Positions 22,789-33,550 of a DNA stretch of 64,000 nt are shown one piece after another. The stretch is taken from NCBI GenBank assembly GCA_002224055.1, contig AZLU01000089.1, forward strand, positions 1-64,000. Reading direction: 5' to 3'. The notes under the pieces were generated by a model. The model was not told the origin of the DNA, ran no database searches, and saw only the letters and a program-made list of their open reading frames with translations. The DNA comes from Pezizomycotina sp. ARF18 (lineage: Eukaryota > Ascomycota). Each line of letters opens with the position of its first letter. The first letter of the stretch is position 1. The position numbers and the translations under genes were made by a program.

Positions 22789-24019
22789 TCATGCCTGACG
22801 GCGGTGTTCATACCTCCCCGGTCCATCTCCGACGCATTCGCCGCACCCACTTATCTCCGGGCTTACCTTGCCCAACTCCGGAAACTCTGCTGCTGCTGCT
22901 GCTGCTGCGGTATACGTTCAGCTGTTATTATTCTTATTAACATCAACATAGCCCTGCGGCGGTGGGTACTGCTGCTGCGGTGGGGACTTATGTTGTCATA
23001 ATAAGGCGCAGGTGTACCGGGAATCTGTTGCTGCTGTATGGGTTGCTGATACGGTGCGGGAGCGGGCGGCGGTGGTCCGGGTGGGTTGAACTGGTTCGTA
23101 GCAGTGTTCTTTCGCGCGTCGAACCCAAGAAAGAAGAATGCGATACACGCGGCGATGAGTAACACGGCGCCGACCGCGATACCAGCTCTAACGCCCGTGC
23201 TGATGCCGGTATGTTTCGACCCGCTCTGGTTCATGGTTCCAGAGTTTGATCCTCCCGATGAGGAACCGGAACCAGATCCAGATCCAGACCAGATGACGAT
23301 GAGCCTGAACCAGAAAGAACCCGAAGAAGAACCCGAGGAGCCGCTAGTTGGTTGGACTCCGCGATAGTGTTCGTCGGATTCGAGACGTCCGTCGCGCCGG
23401 CGACCTGAAGCTGCGTCGCGACGAGCGAAGAGGGTACGGCTACGCCTTTTGGGCGCAGACGCCGTTACCGACGCTGCTACCGGATAGGACGCCGATGAAA
23501 CCCGGTTCGCAGCAGAACGGGTGCGTGGGGCCCATGTATAGGTTCCAGGTTGAGTTTGCGCATACGGGGAGTGGTATATCGTGGAGGAGCAGGGGTTGCC
23601 TACATCGTTAAAAAAAAAAAAAAAAAAAAAAAAGATCAGCATATGAACTTGCCGTAGCGCCTGCAAGTTCATCCCGGCCTTTCCTCTGGTAAGTGTGCAT
23701 CTATTGTACTGGGGAAGGAAGAGAAAGGGAACAGAAAGAGGGCTTTTAGAATTGAATCGTACTGTCAGGGCAGCAAGCCACGGCTCCGAGTAGGCTGTCA
23801 ATGTCACAGACCGTGTTCTTCGGGCAGCAGGCATGGCTGAAGCACTGGACATTCGCATATCCAGGGCACGTTGTCGCTGAGAGGGCCCAGCCGCCGTAGA
23901 AAGACGCGCGGGCTTGTAGGGCAGGGACTTGGTCGAGCTGGCGAGCAAGGATGACCGAGGAGCCCAGGACCCCCTCCGCAAGACGAGGCCCCGACGACGA
24001 TTAATGAAGGGGATAACAT
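22789..24019 (-). CDS. Cys-rich secreted ectodomain with single membrane span and Pro/Gln tail (sensor-like)
   Basis: The architecture matches fungal wall-sensor-like type I membrane proteins (Wsc/Mid2-like topology), though no named domain is certain. The start at 24019 gives a hydrophobic leader (MLSPSLIVVGASS then VLGSSVILARQLDQVPALQA). The ectodomain has closely spaced cysteines: ATTCPGYANVQCFSHACC, KNTVCDIDSLLGAVACC, and after a probable intron carrying an A24/T24 run (23610-23633), HPFCCEPGFIGVLSGSS and NGVCAQK. A Ser/Gly-rich stalk precedes the span GIAVGAVLLIAACIAFFFLG and a basic stop. The tail is Pro/Gln-rich (GPPPPAPAPYQQPIQQQQ; CAG repeats at 22889-22909) and ends EFPELGKVSPEISG. 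A stop lies at 22789-22791. Frames alternate throughout. Confidence 0.65.
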
Positions 24020-26101
24020 GTTACTAGGGACGTGATCGTTGTCCGAATAGAGATAAGGTAACGAGAGAATGGAGACGCAGACCAGCGAGAATGAGCTAAC
24101 GTGGGTAAATGATGATCGTCCTTGTCGTGTTCACGTCTTCAGTGTATTAAGCAAAAACAACTTGAACAAGAGGGATCCTTCCAGAGTCACACAAAGATGC
24201 CAAGCCCCTTTCTCTAAAAGCCAAAATATAGTGGTGAATACCTTGTTCCCTTCTCCAGCCTCCAGCGCCCCTTTTTTTGGTTACACATCCAACTTTCTTT
24301 TCTTTTCAAACAATAAGTAATAACATAAACGAGATCCAATAAAGGGGAACGCCAAAGGCTCCAAGGCTATGCCAAGCATTGGCCAAGCATTGGCGAGACT
24401 GCGCTGAGCAGTCTGGAATTCCTAGTGGTTCATGTTCAGGATCGGGTGCAAATTTTCATTCAAAGAACCGGATGAAGGATGAAGTGTCACGGATGGCAAT
24501 ATTGCCACACACGCAACAGAAAACGGTAATATTCCGTCGATCTTGAAATATCAGGGGCGAAGCCGCGCCCGCGAAGAAGTCGGCCCATCAGGAAAACTTG
24601 CTCTCACTCCTTTCCAAGGAAGGACGAAGGGACTAATCGGGTAGGCAAGTTCGGTTCGGGATGGCTCGGCTTCCTCTAGGAAGGAGTCCGAAGGACGAAG
24701 GGACTAATCGGTAGGCAAGTTCGGTTCGAGATGGCTCGGCTTCCTCTGTGGCCAGGAAGGAAGCTGGGTGGTATATATTAAAGTATCACATGAATATTGG
24801 AGCGTTGAATCCAGTTAAAACCGGAATCATTTCCTGGAGAAGAGCAGTTAGTCTAATTGCGGAGAAGAGGAAATAGACGAAGGCCAACATCCTGATTCCT
24901 GTGCTCTCATATCTTTTCTCTTATCATAACTACTCGTCTCCCTTCTCTTGAAACGGAGTAACCTTGTTTATCGAGTCGTATCTGGGAACAGATTTCATGA
25001 AACGAGATTCCCGGATCTGCGCGGATAAAAGAATGTTTCGATGTTGCGTTTAGTCCGGATCCGTCCAAATCTTCGAATGCTTTGCCAAAACGTATTTTAC
25101 CGGAGGCTGTGATGTTCATCGCAACACTTTCCCTGGTCCCCGTTTGCATCACGCATGAAGGTAAAGGGTAAACCTAGCATACTAGGGCTGCGCATCCCCA
25201 ATGCAAGTAGGCTGCATATCAGAAGGCTTGTTTATCCTTCCTGCCGGCAAAAGCGAACGTTAAGAAGCAAAGCTATTTCTTCCTAAAAGTTTTTTGTTTC
25301 GATGTCTTCTCCAGCTGAAATACGTGAGATCGAGTGTCGAGAACAGAACGACACGCAAATATTCAAGGATTCCCTCACTCTCAGAAGATTTCAAGATCAT
25401 CCTATCGCCAACGATTATTCTGGCTGATGTACTTAATCGGGGAGAAAATTCGAACATTCTCTTACTCCTTCCATTAGAGTAGATAGGAAGGCTTAGGTAC
25501 CCGGGTTTATAACCTGGGCACTTTACTGGCCATCGATGACCCTTGCTATCGCATTTCACTGGAAAACCCTCTTTAACCTAGCCGCTAAACCCCCTTTGTT
25601 GTATAACGGAACGAATGGGAGTGGACCGAGGAAAAATGCTGATGCAATACCGTTTCATCATTGACAGATCATAGCCCTATGAGGCGAAGTCAGCGCAGGC
25701 GGTAGGCGGCACAAAATGCGTAATGCGGATAGTATCAACAAGGGGATCGTCGGTGTTCCAGAAGGGTAGGAGAAAAAAGACAATATCTTTTGGGCACGGT
25801 GTACGGCAGGATACGCTGAGAGGGTTATCGAAAGATATATAAGAGTCAACGGGTTTCGTCTTTGAATCACGGACTCCAGGTTTTATATTCTTTTCTGAGG
25901 TGGAACTCAACGTGACTTGAAAAGAAGTATAGAAGGATTACGCTTATATATAAGTTATTCGAATATTCGGAGACCGGCTTCTCCAAGTTTCTCTTTGTCC
26001 TTTTCCGTATTGCCAACTATCCCTCCTAGCGAAAAAAAAAAAAAAAAAAAAGAAGCTGCTTTGTTTCCTAGTTATCTTCAAGTTATTTATTAAGCACTCC
26101 T
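24020..26101. other. Gene-poor interval with a tandem repeat
   Basis: No gene is clearly supported. Minus-strand open frames at 24907-25152 and 25677-25910 (for example the segment CPKDIVFFLLPFWNTDD) are protein-like but unrecognised. An A20 run lies at about 26032-26051 just before the glycosyltransferase start. The tandem repeat at 24620-24747 is listed separately. Confidence 0.4.
24620..24747. repeat. Two-copy tandem repeat, period 71 bp
   Basis: A 57-58 base segment beginning AAGGACGAAGGGACTAATCG and ending GATGGCTCGGCTTCCTCT occurs at 24620-24677 and again at 24691-24747. The copies differ by one extra G and one G/A change, which points to a recent duplication. Confidence 0.85.
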
Positions 26102-27139
26102 ATGACGACGATGACTTCTCATCAAGAGGAAAAGCATGCCCTGCTAGAAGATACTGAGGCTATGGAAGTGCCTTTAATGGCCGCTCGGAACCACGGTGCG
26201 ATCGCAAAGAGGCTTGAAGCGTGGAGCGGCCTCGATAGCCTTATTCATTGTTTGGCTTTAGCCTCTTCCCGCTATAACCAGATACTCTTCTCGAGAGCAC
26301 CTCCACCTCCTCGCTCCTTCCTCTCTCACCCCGACCGCCTTCCTTTCTCCACCTCGAAGAATGCCTTCGTCACCTACCTTCCCGACCCCCCGATCCTCCC
26401 ACGAAGAAGACAGCCACTTCACGAACGCCCGCATCCTCGCGTACCAGCTGCTCCACGACCCCAGCACGCGCTCGAACCTTCCCTGCCATTCATCGTCCTC
26501 GTCTCGGACTCCTACCCGAAGACAAGCGCCAAAGGCTCGTATCCGACGGCGCCATCGTCATCGCAGTCGAAGGCGTCCACCGCCACCGGTGGACCGAACG
26601 CACGACCCGCTCGGCTGCCATGGCGACCGCTTCGAGAAGCTGCGCATGTTCGAATTGTACGAGTTCGACCTCGTCTGCTACATCTCCCCTCGACCTCCTC
26701 AGTTCCTCCATGGATGGGGTGTTCAAGGATTCTGCCGTGCAGACGATGCCTTCGCTCCGCTACGACGGCGAACACGCGGGGGAGCCCGAAGAGATCCTCG
26801 AAGAACATAGAAAGATCATTGTGCCGCAGTCGTATACCTTCGCGGCCAGCAGCAGCAATGGTCACGGTGATATCTTTAACGAGGAGCTGTTCGTCGTCCG
26901 ACCTGGTGGCGCTATGTTCGATTATTACGCTAGCCTCGCGGAAAGGTCGGAAAGGACGAGGGTCTGTTTAATCGGCTCACGAAAGGAACGGGAGGATGCC
27001 GTGGAGGAGGCTAGATAAGCGGTGGGATGCTACATCAGATGCCGGCGAGACTACTGCCAGTGCGACAAGCACCACGACCGAGAAGACCTCGGCAAGGAAG
27101 CTGTGGGAGCGGAAGAAGAGGAGATGGAGAGGTCACTAG
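26102..27139 (+). CDS. GT8-like glycosyltransferase (glucose N-acetyltransferase/glycogenin fold)
   Basis: This looks like a fungal nucleotide-sugar transferase of the GT8/Gnt1 type that would act on glycans in the secretory pathway. The start at 26102 gives MTTMTSHQEEKHALLEDTEA, a short cytosolic tail. Motifs in order: RYNQILFSR, KNAFVTYL, HFTNARILAYQLLHDPSTRS, LPFIVLVSDS, DGAIVIAVEGVHRHWT, FEKLRMFELYEFDLVCYIS, LDLLSSSMDGVFKD, GDIFNEELFVVRPGGAMFDY, and MPWRRLDKRWDATSDA near the end. A TAG lies at 27137-27139. The KLRMFELYEFDLVCY segment followed by a short acidic loop is where GT8 enzymes carry their metal site, but a clean DXD is not visible, perhaps because the frame changes exactly there. 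Several frame changes occur without splice signals. Confidence 0.65.
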
Positions 27140-28316
27140 GCAACGTCTGAGGTATCACGAAGCCTGTAGGCTGTCAGCTTTTACTCTATGTGGGACGGCA
27201 AGGCTGTTGTAGGCCGAGTTTTGATTTTGGAAGACTCGTTATCTATTTCTGACTTTGGGGAGTTGGCGTTTGGGACCGAGCTTTTTTTTTTTCGTCTCCT
27301 TTTTTCTCTTATGAACACGAAACCTTGAGACTTCTTGCATCAGCGTAGTTAGGCAGCTTCATGGATTTAAAACGAAATTGAAATTCGAATAGTTATATCA
27401 GCAACATCTTATAGTGTGCGCTATCACGAGATTGTGTGATCAGTTAATGACGGCGAGAAAATTGTCGGCACAGCATGCTAACACCTGCGTTCTACCTTGG
27501 TCCAGTGTAATCTACCCATCCAGTTTCTCGTTTTTCCCCCTCTGTCCTTGCTTTACAAACTTATATTGGAATCAACTAGAAAATTTGTCTATTAACTTTA
27601 AATCAAGTACTTGCTATTATTTATATCTCTTCAAGCAGTGTGTCTTGTCCAAATTGTGTAGCTCAATTAAATATAAGCTTAAGTATATATACATTCAGCA
27701 CATATACGTCGATCACGTCATAATGTATACGGGAAAAACGTCCGATGATGCTCATAACGTGCAAGGGAAGGTACTAAGTCTACCCCCACGGATTATGGGG
27801 GTGGGTCCGCCATCTCCTCATGAACTTGAAGACATCTAGCCGCATTTTGAGCTCATCCAACTCGGCCTGAACATTACTATAGGCCTCGTGCGCTCATACC
27901 GGATCGCTCTAAAGCGTGCGCGCCTCAGCTTGTCCTGCCCGGCGACGGGAACAGCTCCATCGCCTCTCGTTCCGCTTCATCAGTGATCTCCTCGACCATA
28001 TCGTTGAACTCCTTTTCCAATGCTTCGTAAGCCCAGACTACTGTCGTCGTGCAGAGTGCCCACACCCAAAATGACGGTCGTGTATATAAAGGGGACCTTC
28101 TCCCACCTAGCTAGTTCTTAGTTTAGTAGACTAGATTCATTCCATTTTTCATCATGATAGTGGTAGTTGCTTTTCATAGCGACTGCATCACACTACGACA
28201 CTACTGGTTGGTAAGGTCGTCAAAAGTATTAACGCCTGTTATGGAAGGTGAGTACGCACGGTTCGTGTTTGCCTCGTGGATGGCCTACTCAGCATAGTAC
28301 CAAACTTTCACGTGCT
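27140..28316. other. Interval with a short AT-rich patch and coding-like debris
   Basis: No gene is supported. An AT-rich patch lies at 27560-27730. On the minus strand at 27840-28060 there is a coiled-coil-like stretch (ALEKEFNDMVEEITDEAERE) without a start or partner. A TATA-like TATATAAAGGG lies at 28083-28093. Confidence 0.4.
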
Positions 28317-28731
28317 TCAGCTGATCTGTTCGATCTCAGAAAAATCACCGTCGTCTCCGAATACTGGGTCGCCGCGTTCGGGCCGCCGGAGGCATATCTG
28401 AGTCGAGGCGGCAAACAAGATCTCCCGGCTGAATCCTATCTTTTCCAACGTCGCCGCAACATGGTCCAAGGGTGCTACTAGACCTACGATGTCTGGCGTC
28501 ACCTCAGGCCGGTATTCGAAAGTTGTGGCTCCTTAGGCACCGGGTCCGGTTCAAAGTTGGTCTTCCGTTCCTCCACCCTGTCCTCTACACCCTGCGGAGG
28601 CATTTGGACGCTCGGCAGCCTCGGTAGAGTCTCTTGATTGGCCTCATTGGGTCCCTAGGATGAAGGGGGATGTCTTTGTCTCCGATTTGATCCGTTCTTC
28701 GTTCCGGGCTCGGTTTACCAGCTTGGCTCAT
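28317..28731 (-). CDS. Unrecognised coding remnant
   Basis: An ATG at 28731 begins MSQAGKPSPERRTDQIGDKD, a Pro/Glu-rich start. A later minus-strand segment reads VAPLDHVAATLEKIGFSREI and ends at 28317 after an acidic stretch. The sequence looks translated but matches no family I can name. It may be a piece of an old mobile element or of a lost host gene. Nearby debris on the same strand at 27840-28060 favours decay. Confidence 0.3.
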
Positions 28732-30158
28732 TTCTGGTTCCCGAGAACTGAAAGTTTACTCACGCCAAAACAAACCACCTACCAAGTAGCCTAGGTTCTA
28801 GGGTCCCACATTTCTTCTTTACTAGTCCTCCAGGTTGCTCGAGACTGGAGGCAGGAGAATAGAAACTAATCACAAAAAAGTCGAGAGAATTAGTCGCGAG
28901 TTTAATTCGAAGGATTTAAATTTCACGTACGCTATCCATTTAGTCCGCAAAGGTAACGTGCAGTCTAGCTTAGCCATCTTGAGTACGGCCGGCGCCGCAT
29001 CATGAACCTCAGCCATATGAATGGGATCCCGTTCTCAGTTTTGTAGAGCTTCCAACCGATACCCAAAAGCGGCTTCTCTCCTTGACTCTTATCCACGGAG
29101 GGGAAGAGCCGGTGGCCCAGAGATGACCCGGGTGACCCGGTGCGCCGCTCGAGTCAAAACGGGCCCAAAGCGCTTTGGGCCTAACTCGCCGGATTTATCG
29201 CGTGTATCGCTTCTACGTGAACTCTGTCGCCGCTACCTTGAACAATTGCAATCCAGGAAACAGGACCCTGTTTAGCTCGGACTGTCAATTTGTAGGAGAA
29301 ACAATACTAGTAGGAACTTTATTTATATATGAACGGATGTGGGAAACAACTTACCATACGCTCCGCCGCTGTTTTGATGTACAAATCGTAAATTATCCGC
29401 ATTTACGACCCGCGCGGACAGCGCGGCAAGCGCGATTACAAATCTATTAAGTTACATTACTTTAGATTCCTTGAGCCTTTCTGATTTTGTTACTGACTCT
29501 TTGTGAGTCTGACGAGCTATCCTCCGAAAGCAGGAGGTGAGAGAGCGAAGGAAACTTCAGGGAGAAACTGAAGTAATAGCGAATTTGGATCGAACTTCTC
29601 TCAAGATAAATGGAACGATAGAAGTATTGTGTGTCGGTGAATGCAGGAGCGTTCTTCTGAGCCCCCTTGGCTTTATGTCTCCTTAGCAATCGTGATCTAG
29701 CCCTGATGTCTTGAATTCTCAAACAAAACGGCAATTGCATAAGGAGCCTAGCTATTGAACATGTATCACACCTAATGGTACGTAAATGAGACAGCCATAA
29801 GTTCGCTATTCGAGCCGATGGGCGCGGCCCATTAATTTTGGTCGGATTAGAACTGAGTTGTGAAACATCATCGTGACTACACTGTTTTGAAAAGTCACTG
29901 TTTCTTGGGACAAAGATTAGGTTTGAACTATGTGCCCTGATCATACGTAATACTATGTCTGAGAGCTCTGAGACCTTTATTCACCCAAGTATGTAGAGCG
30001 CCAAAGGGAAGTTGCCGGATGTCCAGAGTTATTGATCTATCTACTAGTAGATTAAGACATGTTCGTGTACAAACGACGAATGCTTAAACGACCGCCAGAT
30101 ATCGGTACTACATGTCTACCGAATAATACCGCCCGATCCAGCAAAGTGTCCCGCGCGT
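28732..30158. other. Gene-poor interval with a perfect palindrome
   Basis: No gene is clearly supported. A 160-codon minus-strand frame at 29462-29944 has no family motif and could be chance. The palindrome at 29162-29181 is listed separately. Confidence 0.4.
29162..29181. repeat. Perfect 20-bp palindrome
   Basis: GGCCCAAAGCGCTTTGGGCC is fully self-complementary. It lies in a locally GC-rich patch (29100-29190) between AT-richer sequence. It could be a dimeric protein site or an element end; neither is proven. Confidence 0.7.
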
Positions 30159-31017
30159 CTAAACAGTGGCTATGACCTCCCCATGGATCATGGAGAACCA
30201 CGCCATGTCGTCCTTACTCCACTCTCTCCACGCCTCCGCAATCTTCTCCAGCTGCTCTTTCGTCGCGAGGCCCTTTTCCACCGCAAGCTCTCCCAGTTCA
30301 CTCCCGTCATCCTATCTGCCCACATGTTCCCCACCACTCACTCTCACCACTCTGCTTCGTGAAGCACCACGTGCTTGCGCTGATCCTAAACTTCTCCTTG
30401 TCCTCCACTCGAACCCGCCTGCCGAACCAGTCGTGCACGTGCCTACCCGCGTCGCACTCGCCCCCCATCGCCTTGAAGAGGCCGTGAGTGATGGACTTCC
30501 AGTCCGCGAGGCCCTCCGACACGGGAAACATGCATGACGTTTCAAAGTCCGTGACGCGAGCGGCTACGATCCGCCGTCATTCTTAGTGACGCGCTTCATC
30601 TCCTTTAGCGCGCCGACGGGGTCCGCGAGTGCTGCAGCACCTGGTGGAGTGGACGAGGTCGAACTCGCCGTCCTTGAACTGGGATAAGTTCATCACGTCG
30701 GCGGAAATAAACTCGACGTTAGAGACATTTGCTTGTTTGGCGTGCTCGCGCGCCTTGTTGAGGATGTCTTCACCGGCGACGGGCGGCTCGATGCGATGAC
30801 GTGACCTTTGGGACGTGTTTCGCCAGGTCGGCAGTGATCGTTCCTGGGCCGCAGCCGACGTCGAGGATGCGCAGTGCGGGATTGCTGCTGGGGCCGTTGA
30901 TGATCCCGGCATCGACGAGGTATTGACAGGAGTTCTTGATAGTGCGCCAGCTATGGGAGCGAAGACCGGCTCGGAGTGGCCGTGGCTGTAGTTGCTAGAG
31001 GTGGCTTGTTGCGCCAT
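30159..31017 (-). CDS. Class I SAM-dependent methyltransferase (Methyltransf_11/UbiE-like)
   Basis: Predicted to transfer a methyl group from S-adenosylmethionine; the substrate is unknown. The start at 31017 gives MAQQATSSNYSHGHSEPV, then SWRTIKNSCQYLVDAGII. Motif I reads LRILDVGCGPGTITADLA, followed by the acidic-loop strand (IEPVAGEDILNKAREHAKQA), NVSNVEFISADVMNLSQF, DGEFDLVHST, HLADPVGALKEMKRV-like and VAARVTDFET. The C-terminal cap follows with SEGLADWKSITHGLFKAMGG, AGRHVHDWF, EDKEKFRISASTWCFTKQSG and MAWFSMIHGEVIATV, ending with TAG at 30159-30161. About 280 residues is usual for the family. At least four frame changes interrupt it; no intron is evident. It is divergent from none of its neighbours and lies in the same direction as the hydrolase at 31848. 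Confidence 0.85.
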
Positions 31018-31847
31018 TGCTTGTCTTCTTCAAGTTGGGGTTGGTGAAGATGTAAGGTTTTATTCTTCTTTTTTTCGGTTATTGACCGCTCTAAAGTTTA
31101 TAATTTGACTCGAGATACAGATTTCACTTTCACGATGTGGAGTATCTTCTCGTAATTGATAGCTCGTTATATAGGAAGTTTAGTTTTGTCTCAAATGGAT
31201 GTTTTATACTCATTGGACACTCAAGACAAGAAGGCGGTTACGGTCTTGGGGGAAACAGAGCCATTTATATAGACAAACTCTCTAGATTCCGTCAGAAGCC
31301 ATAGTGCCCGCAATTAACCGCATTAATATTTATCAGGGCTACTGTAGATCTCCCCCGGCAAACGTTGCCGGAGTTTACGGTAACCGCTTGAAGCATTGAA
31401 AGGCTATCGTATGAGCGTCACCACCGAAGAGCTAGGCGAATCCTGCGAAATTGGAGGTTGGTGGTGGAGTGTCGCGTAAAGCAACCGTCACTTTCGTAGC
31501 CTAACTAAACGAATGCTTCTTTTTCGGTCTTTTCAGGGATCGCGGGGACTTGGATCGGTAGACATGCAGGTCGAGTCACCAGAAGAAGAAAATGTGGATA
31601 CTGTGATGGAAGAAAGCAATAGACCAAAGTTTCAGAATTTTATTCTTCGGACGTCCGATAGTATCATTAAAATTAGGTACTATTACAGAGATATCATTTA
31701 TCCTGGCAAAAACATGAAATCCAGAGGTCTAGATCTAACGTTGATATGATAATCTGTCAAGTAGACTGTACTGTTGCTGCTTGGTTACTCCACGCTTTCA
31801 TTCCTCAGATCGCCTCCAATCCTCATCAACGCAACCTTCTCCTCGTC
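31018..31847. other. Intergenic between methyltransferase and hydrolase
   Basis: Promoter region of the minus-strand methyltransferase. A 78-codon plus frame at 31513-31749 (VESPEEENVDTVMEES) is acidic but unrecognised and may be chance. Confidence 0.4.
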
Positions 31848-32732
31848 TCAAACCAATTCCTCCTTCAACGCCTCCTTATCGTCGACTCCGATCCTCTCCA
31901 CTCCAGCGCATTTGAGTATGAACTCCCCAATCATCCTTTCCGCTTCCAGTGAGTTCTTGCTCAGCGAGTGATCATCCCCTTCGAACAGCTCCAGCGTCCT
32001 ATCCCCTTCTCGCCGTACATCTTATACAAATCCTCCGAACAGAAGTGGTCCAGCGTCTGGTCGTTGTTCCGTGTAGCAGCAACACCGGCCTCGGGCTCAA
32101 CCGCCGAATACCCACCGTCTCCGCCGTCTGACTCGCCACAGTCGCGCACCCTACAACGCGCTGATCCATACCGCCGATGGTGAACACCGGCGCGCCGCCG
32201 AAAGACCACCGACGAGAACAAATCGCGATAGGGCATACTCGCGCTCCAAGAAGTCCATGGCAGCAGTAACGTCCTGTACGCAGTAGCGATTACGTGCGGG
32301 GTAGCGGTAGTCGAGCCTGAGGCACGGTATCGGCGTTTTCTGGAGGGACGCGAGCTTGTCCGCTATGGAGATGTACATCGACGACGGGCCAACGACGCCA
32401 CCTCTGGCGCCGGAGAGGAGTATCGCGGCGGTGACGTCGCTGTAGTGGTGGTCTGTGATCGGGACGGGTCTGATGAACGACGTCGGAGGTGCAGGAACCG
32501 GGGACTTCGCCGTCGGGCCGTCCTCGACTCTTATAGAGAGCGGCTTCACGTCGCAGGGCTTCTGCGCGTGGGGAGGATGCTCGAGGCCTTCATACGCAGA
32601 GGGCTTGGTTGGATGGCTAGGGTTGGATGTACCGCCAGGGGCAGAAAGGGAGTGGCGCATCGTAATCGGAATGTTTGAGGAACGGAATCTACCTTTGCTA
32701 AGGCTTCGAAGGAGACGTTTAATGTTAGGCAT
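31848..32732 (-). CDS. Alpha/beta hydrolase
   Basis: Probable serine hydrolase of the alpha/beta fold. The chosen start is at 32732 (MPNIKRLLRSLSKGRFRSSN); an upstream ATG at 32855 would add unlike sequence. The core begins GARGGVVGPSSMYISIADKL, then PIPCLRLDYRYPARNRYCVQ, DVTAAMDFLEREYALSRFVL and the nucleophile elbow, which reads WSFGGAP (GXSXG type) only if one base is allowed between frames. After it come FTIGGMDQRVVGCATVASQT, PVLLLHGTTD with the expected acid, and LELFEGDDHSLSKNS with the catalytic His candidate. The C-terminus EAERMIGEFILKCAGVERIG ends with TGA at 31848-31850. The substrate is unknown. Serine, Asp and His positions fit a complete triad. Confidence 0.8.
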
Positions 32733-33550
32733 CCGATGAATTAGATTGAGGAATAGGGAAGTGCTGTGGTTTATTGACAGTTGTATCCGCAGTGAATCCT
32801 TTTTTTTATATATATTGTAGCATGCTACGCAAGGCGCCTTAAGGCTCTTCGCCAATGGGTGATTTATAATTGGTTGTGTTACCCTTCATTCCGGCTGTCG
32901 GGTTCCGCTGCCCGCGAGTTCCCACGAATGAACTTAAGGCAGACTTACGATGTCACGAATGAACTCAAGGCAGACTTACGATGTCACTAAGTCTTGTTAA
33001 CACTTGAGGTTGGAAGCACGGTTTCCTCAGCTCATGTATCTACATGCTATCGCTTTACACATTAATGGGCTCGAGGTTGCATATAACTATATTTGCCTGG
33101 CATGGCCGAGTTCATTCAAACTGAAACTCTTGGGCGACATATTACGATACGCCACGATATATATTATAAGGGATCATTTATAACATTCCGTCAAGATAAT
33201 ATATGCAGGGATATAGGGTGATAGATTGACAAACAAGCTTGAGAAAAGCAAAAATGAGCAAAGAGCCATGACGCCGTTCAATCCATATTCCTATACACTA
33301 CGCTTTCTTCATCCACATCCACCCCAATCCTTACCGTGACAACATTCGCGCTCAAAACACCCGCTCAGCAATGCAAATTTAAAACGAATAACTCGCAATA
33401 AGCATGATCAAACAAACGCGATCAAAGATACCACAAGAGCAATCCCAACCATAACATAGCCCGGTAAACTGCGATTGACTCCACCTCCAGAGGCTTTTTT
33501 ATGCTCCGTGGAGTTGGTCTCCGAGAGTCAATTCCTAGTGATGACCTTAT
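32733..33550. other. Intergenic with a 31-bp tandem duplication
   Basis: 5' flank of the hydrolase (TATATATATT at 32809-32818) and 3' flank of the PI-PLC gene. Apart from the tandem repeat at 32923-32984, no gene is seen. Confidence 0.5.
32923..32984. repeat. Two tandem copies of a 31-bp unit
   Basis: The unit beginning CACGAATGAACT and ending CTTACGATGT is present at 32923-32953 and 32954-32984 with a single T/C difference, and the start of a third copy (CAC) follows. Confidence 0.9.

Noticed and set aside
28081-28215. Segment with TATATAAAGGG and a CTACGACA...TGG ending that resembles a solo LTR with a primer-binding-like site
   Set aside because: No second copy, no flanking target duplication and no reverse-transcriptase or integrase motif was seen nearby. 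Resemblance is too short to call.
29462-29944. 160-codon minus-strand frame
   Set aside because: Composition and lack of motifs fit a chance frame; one or two of this length are expected in 64 kb.
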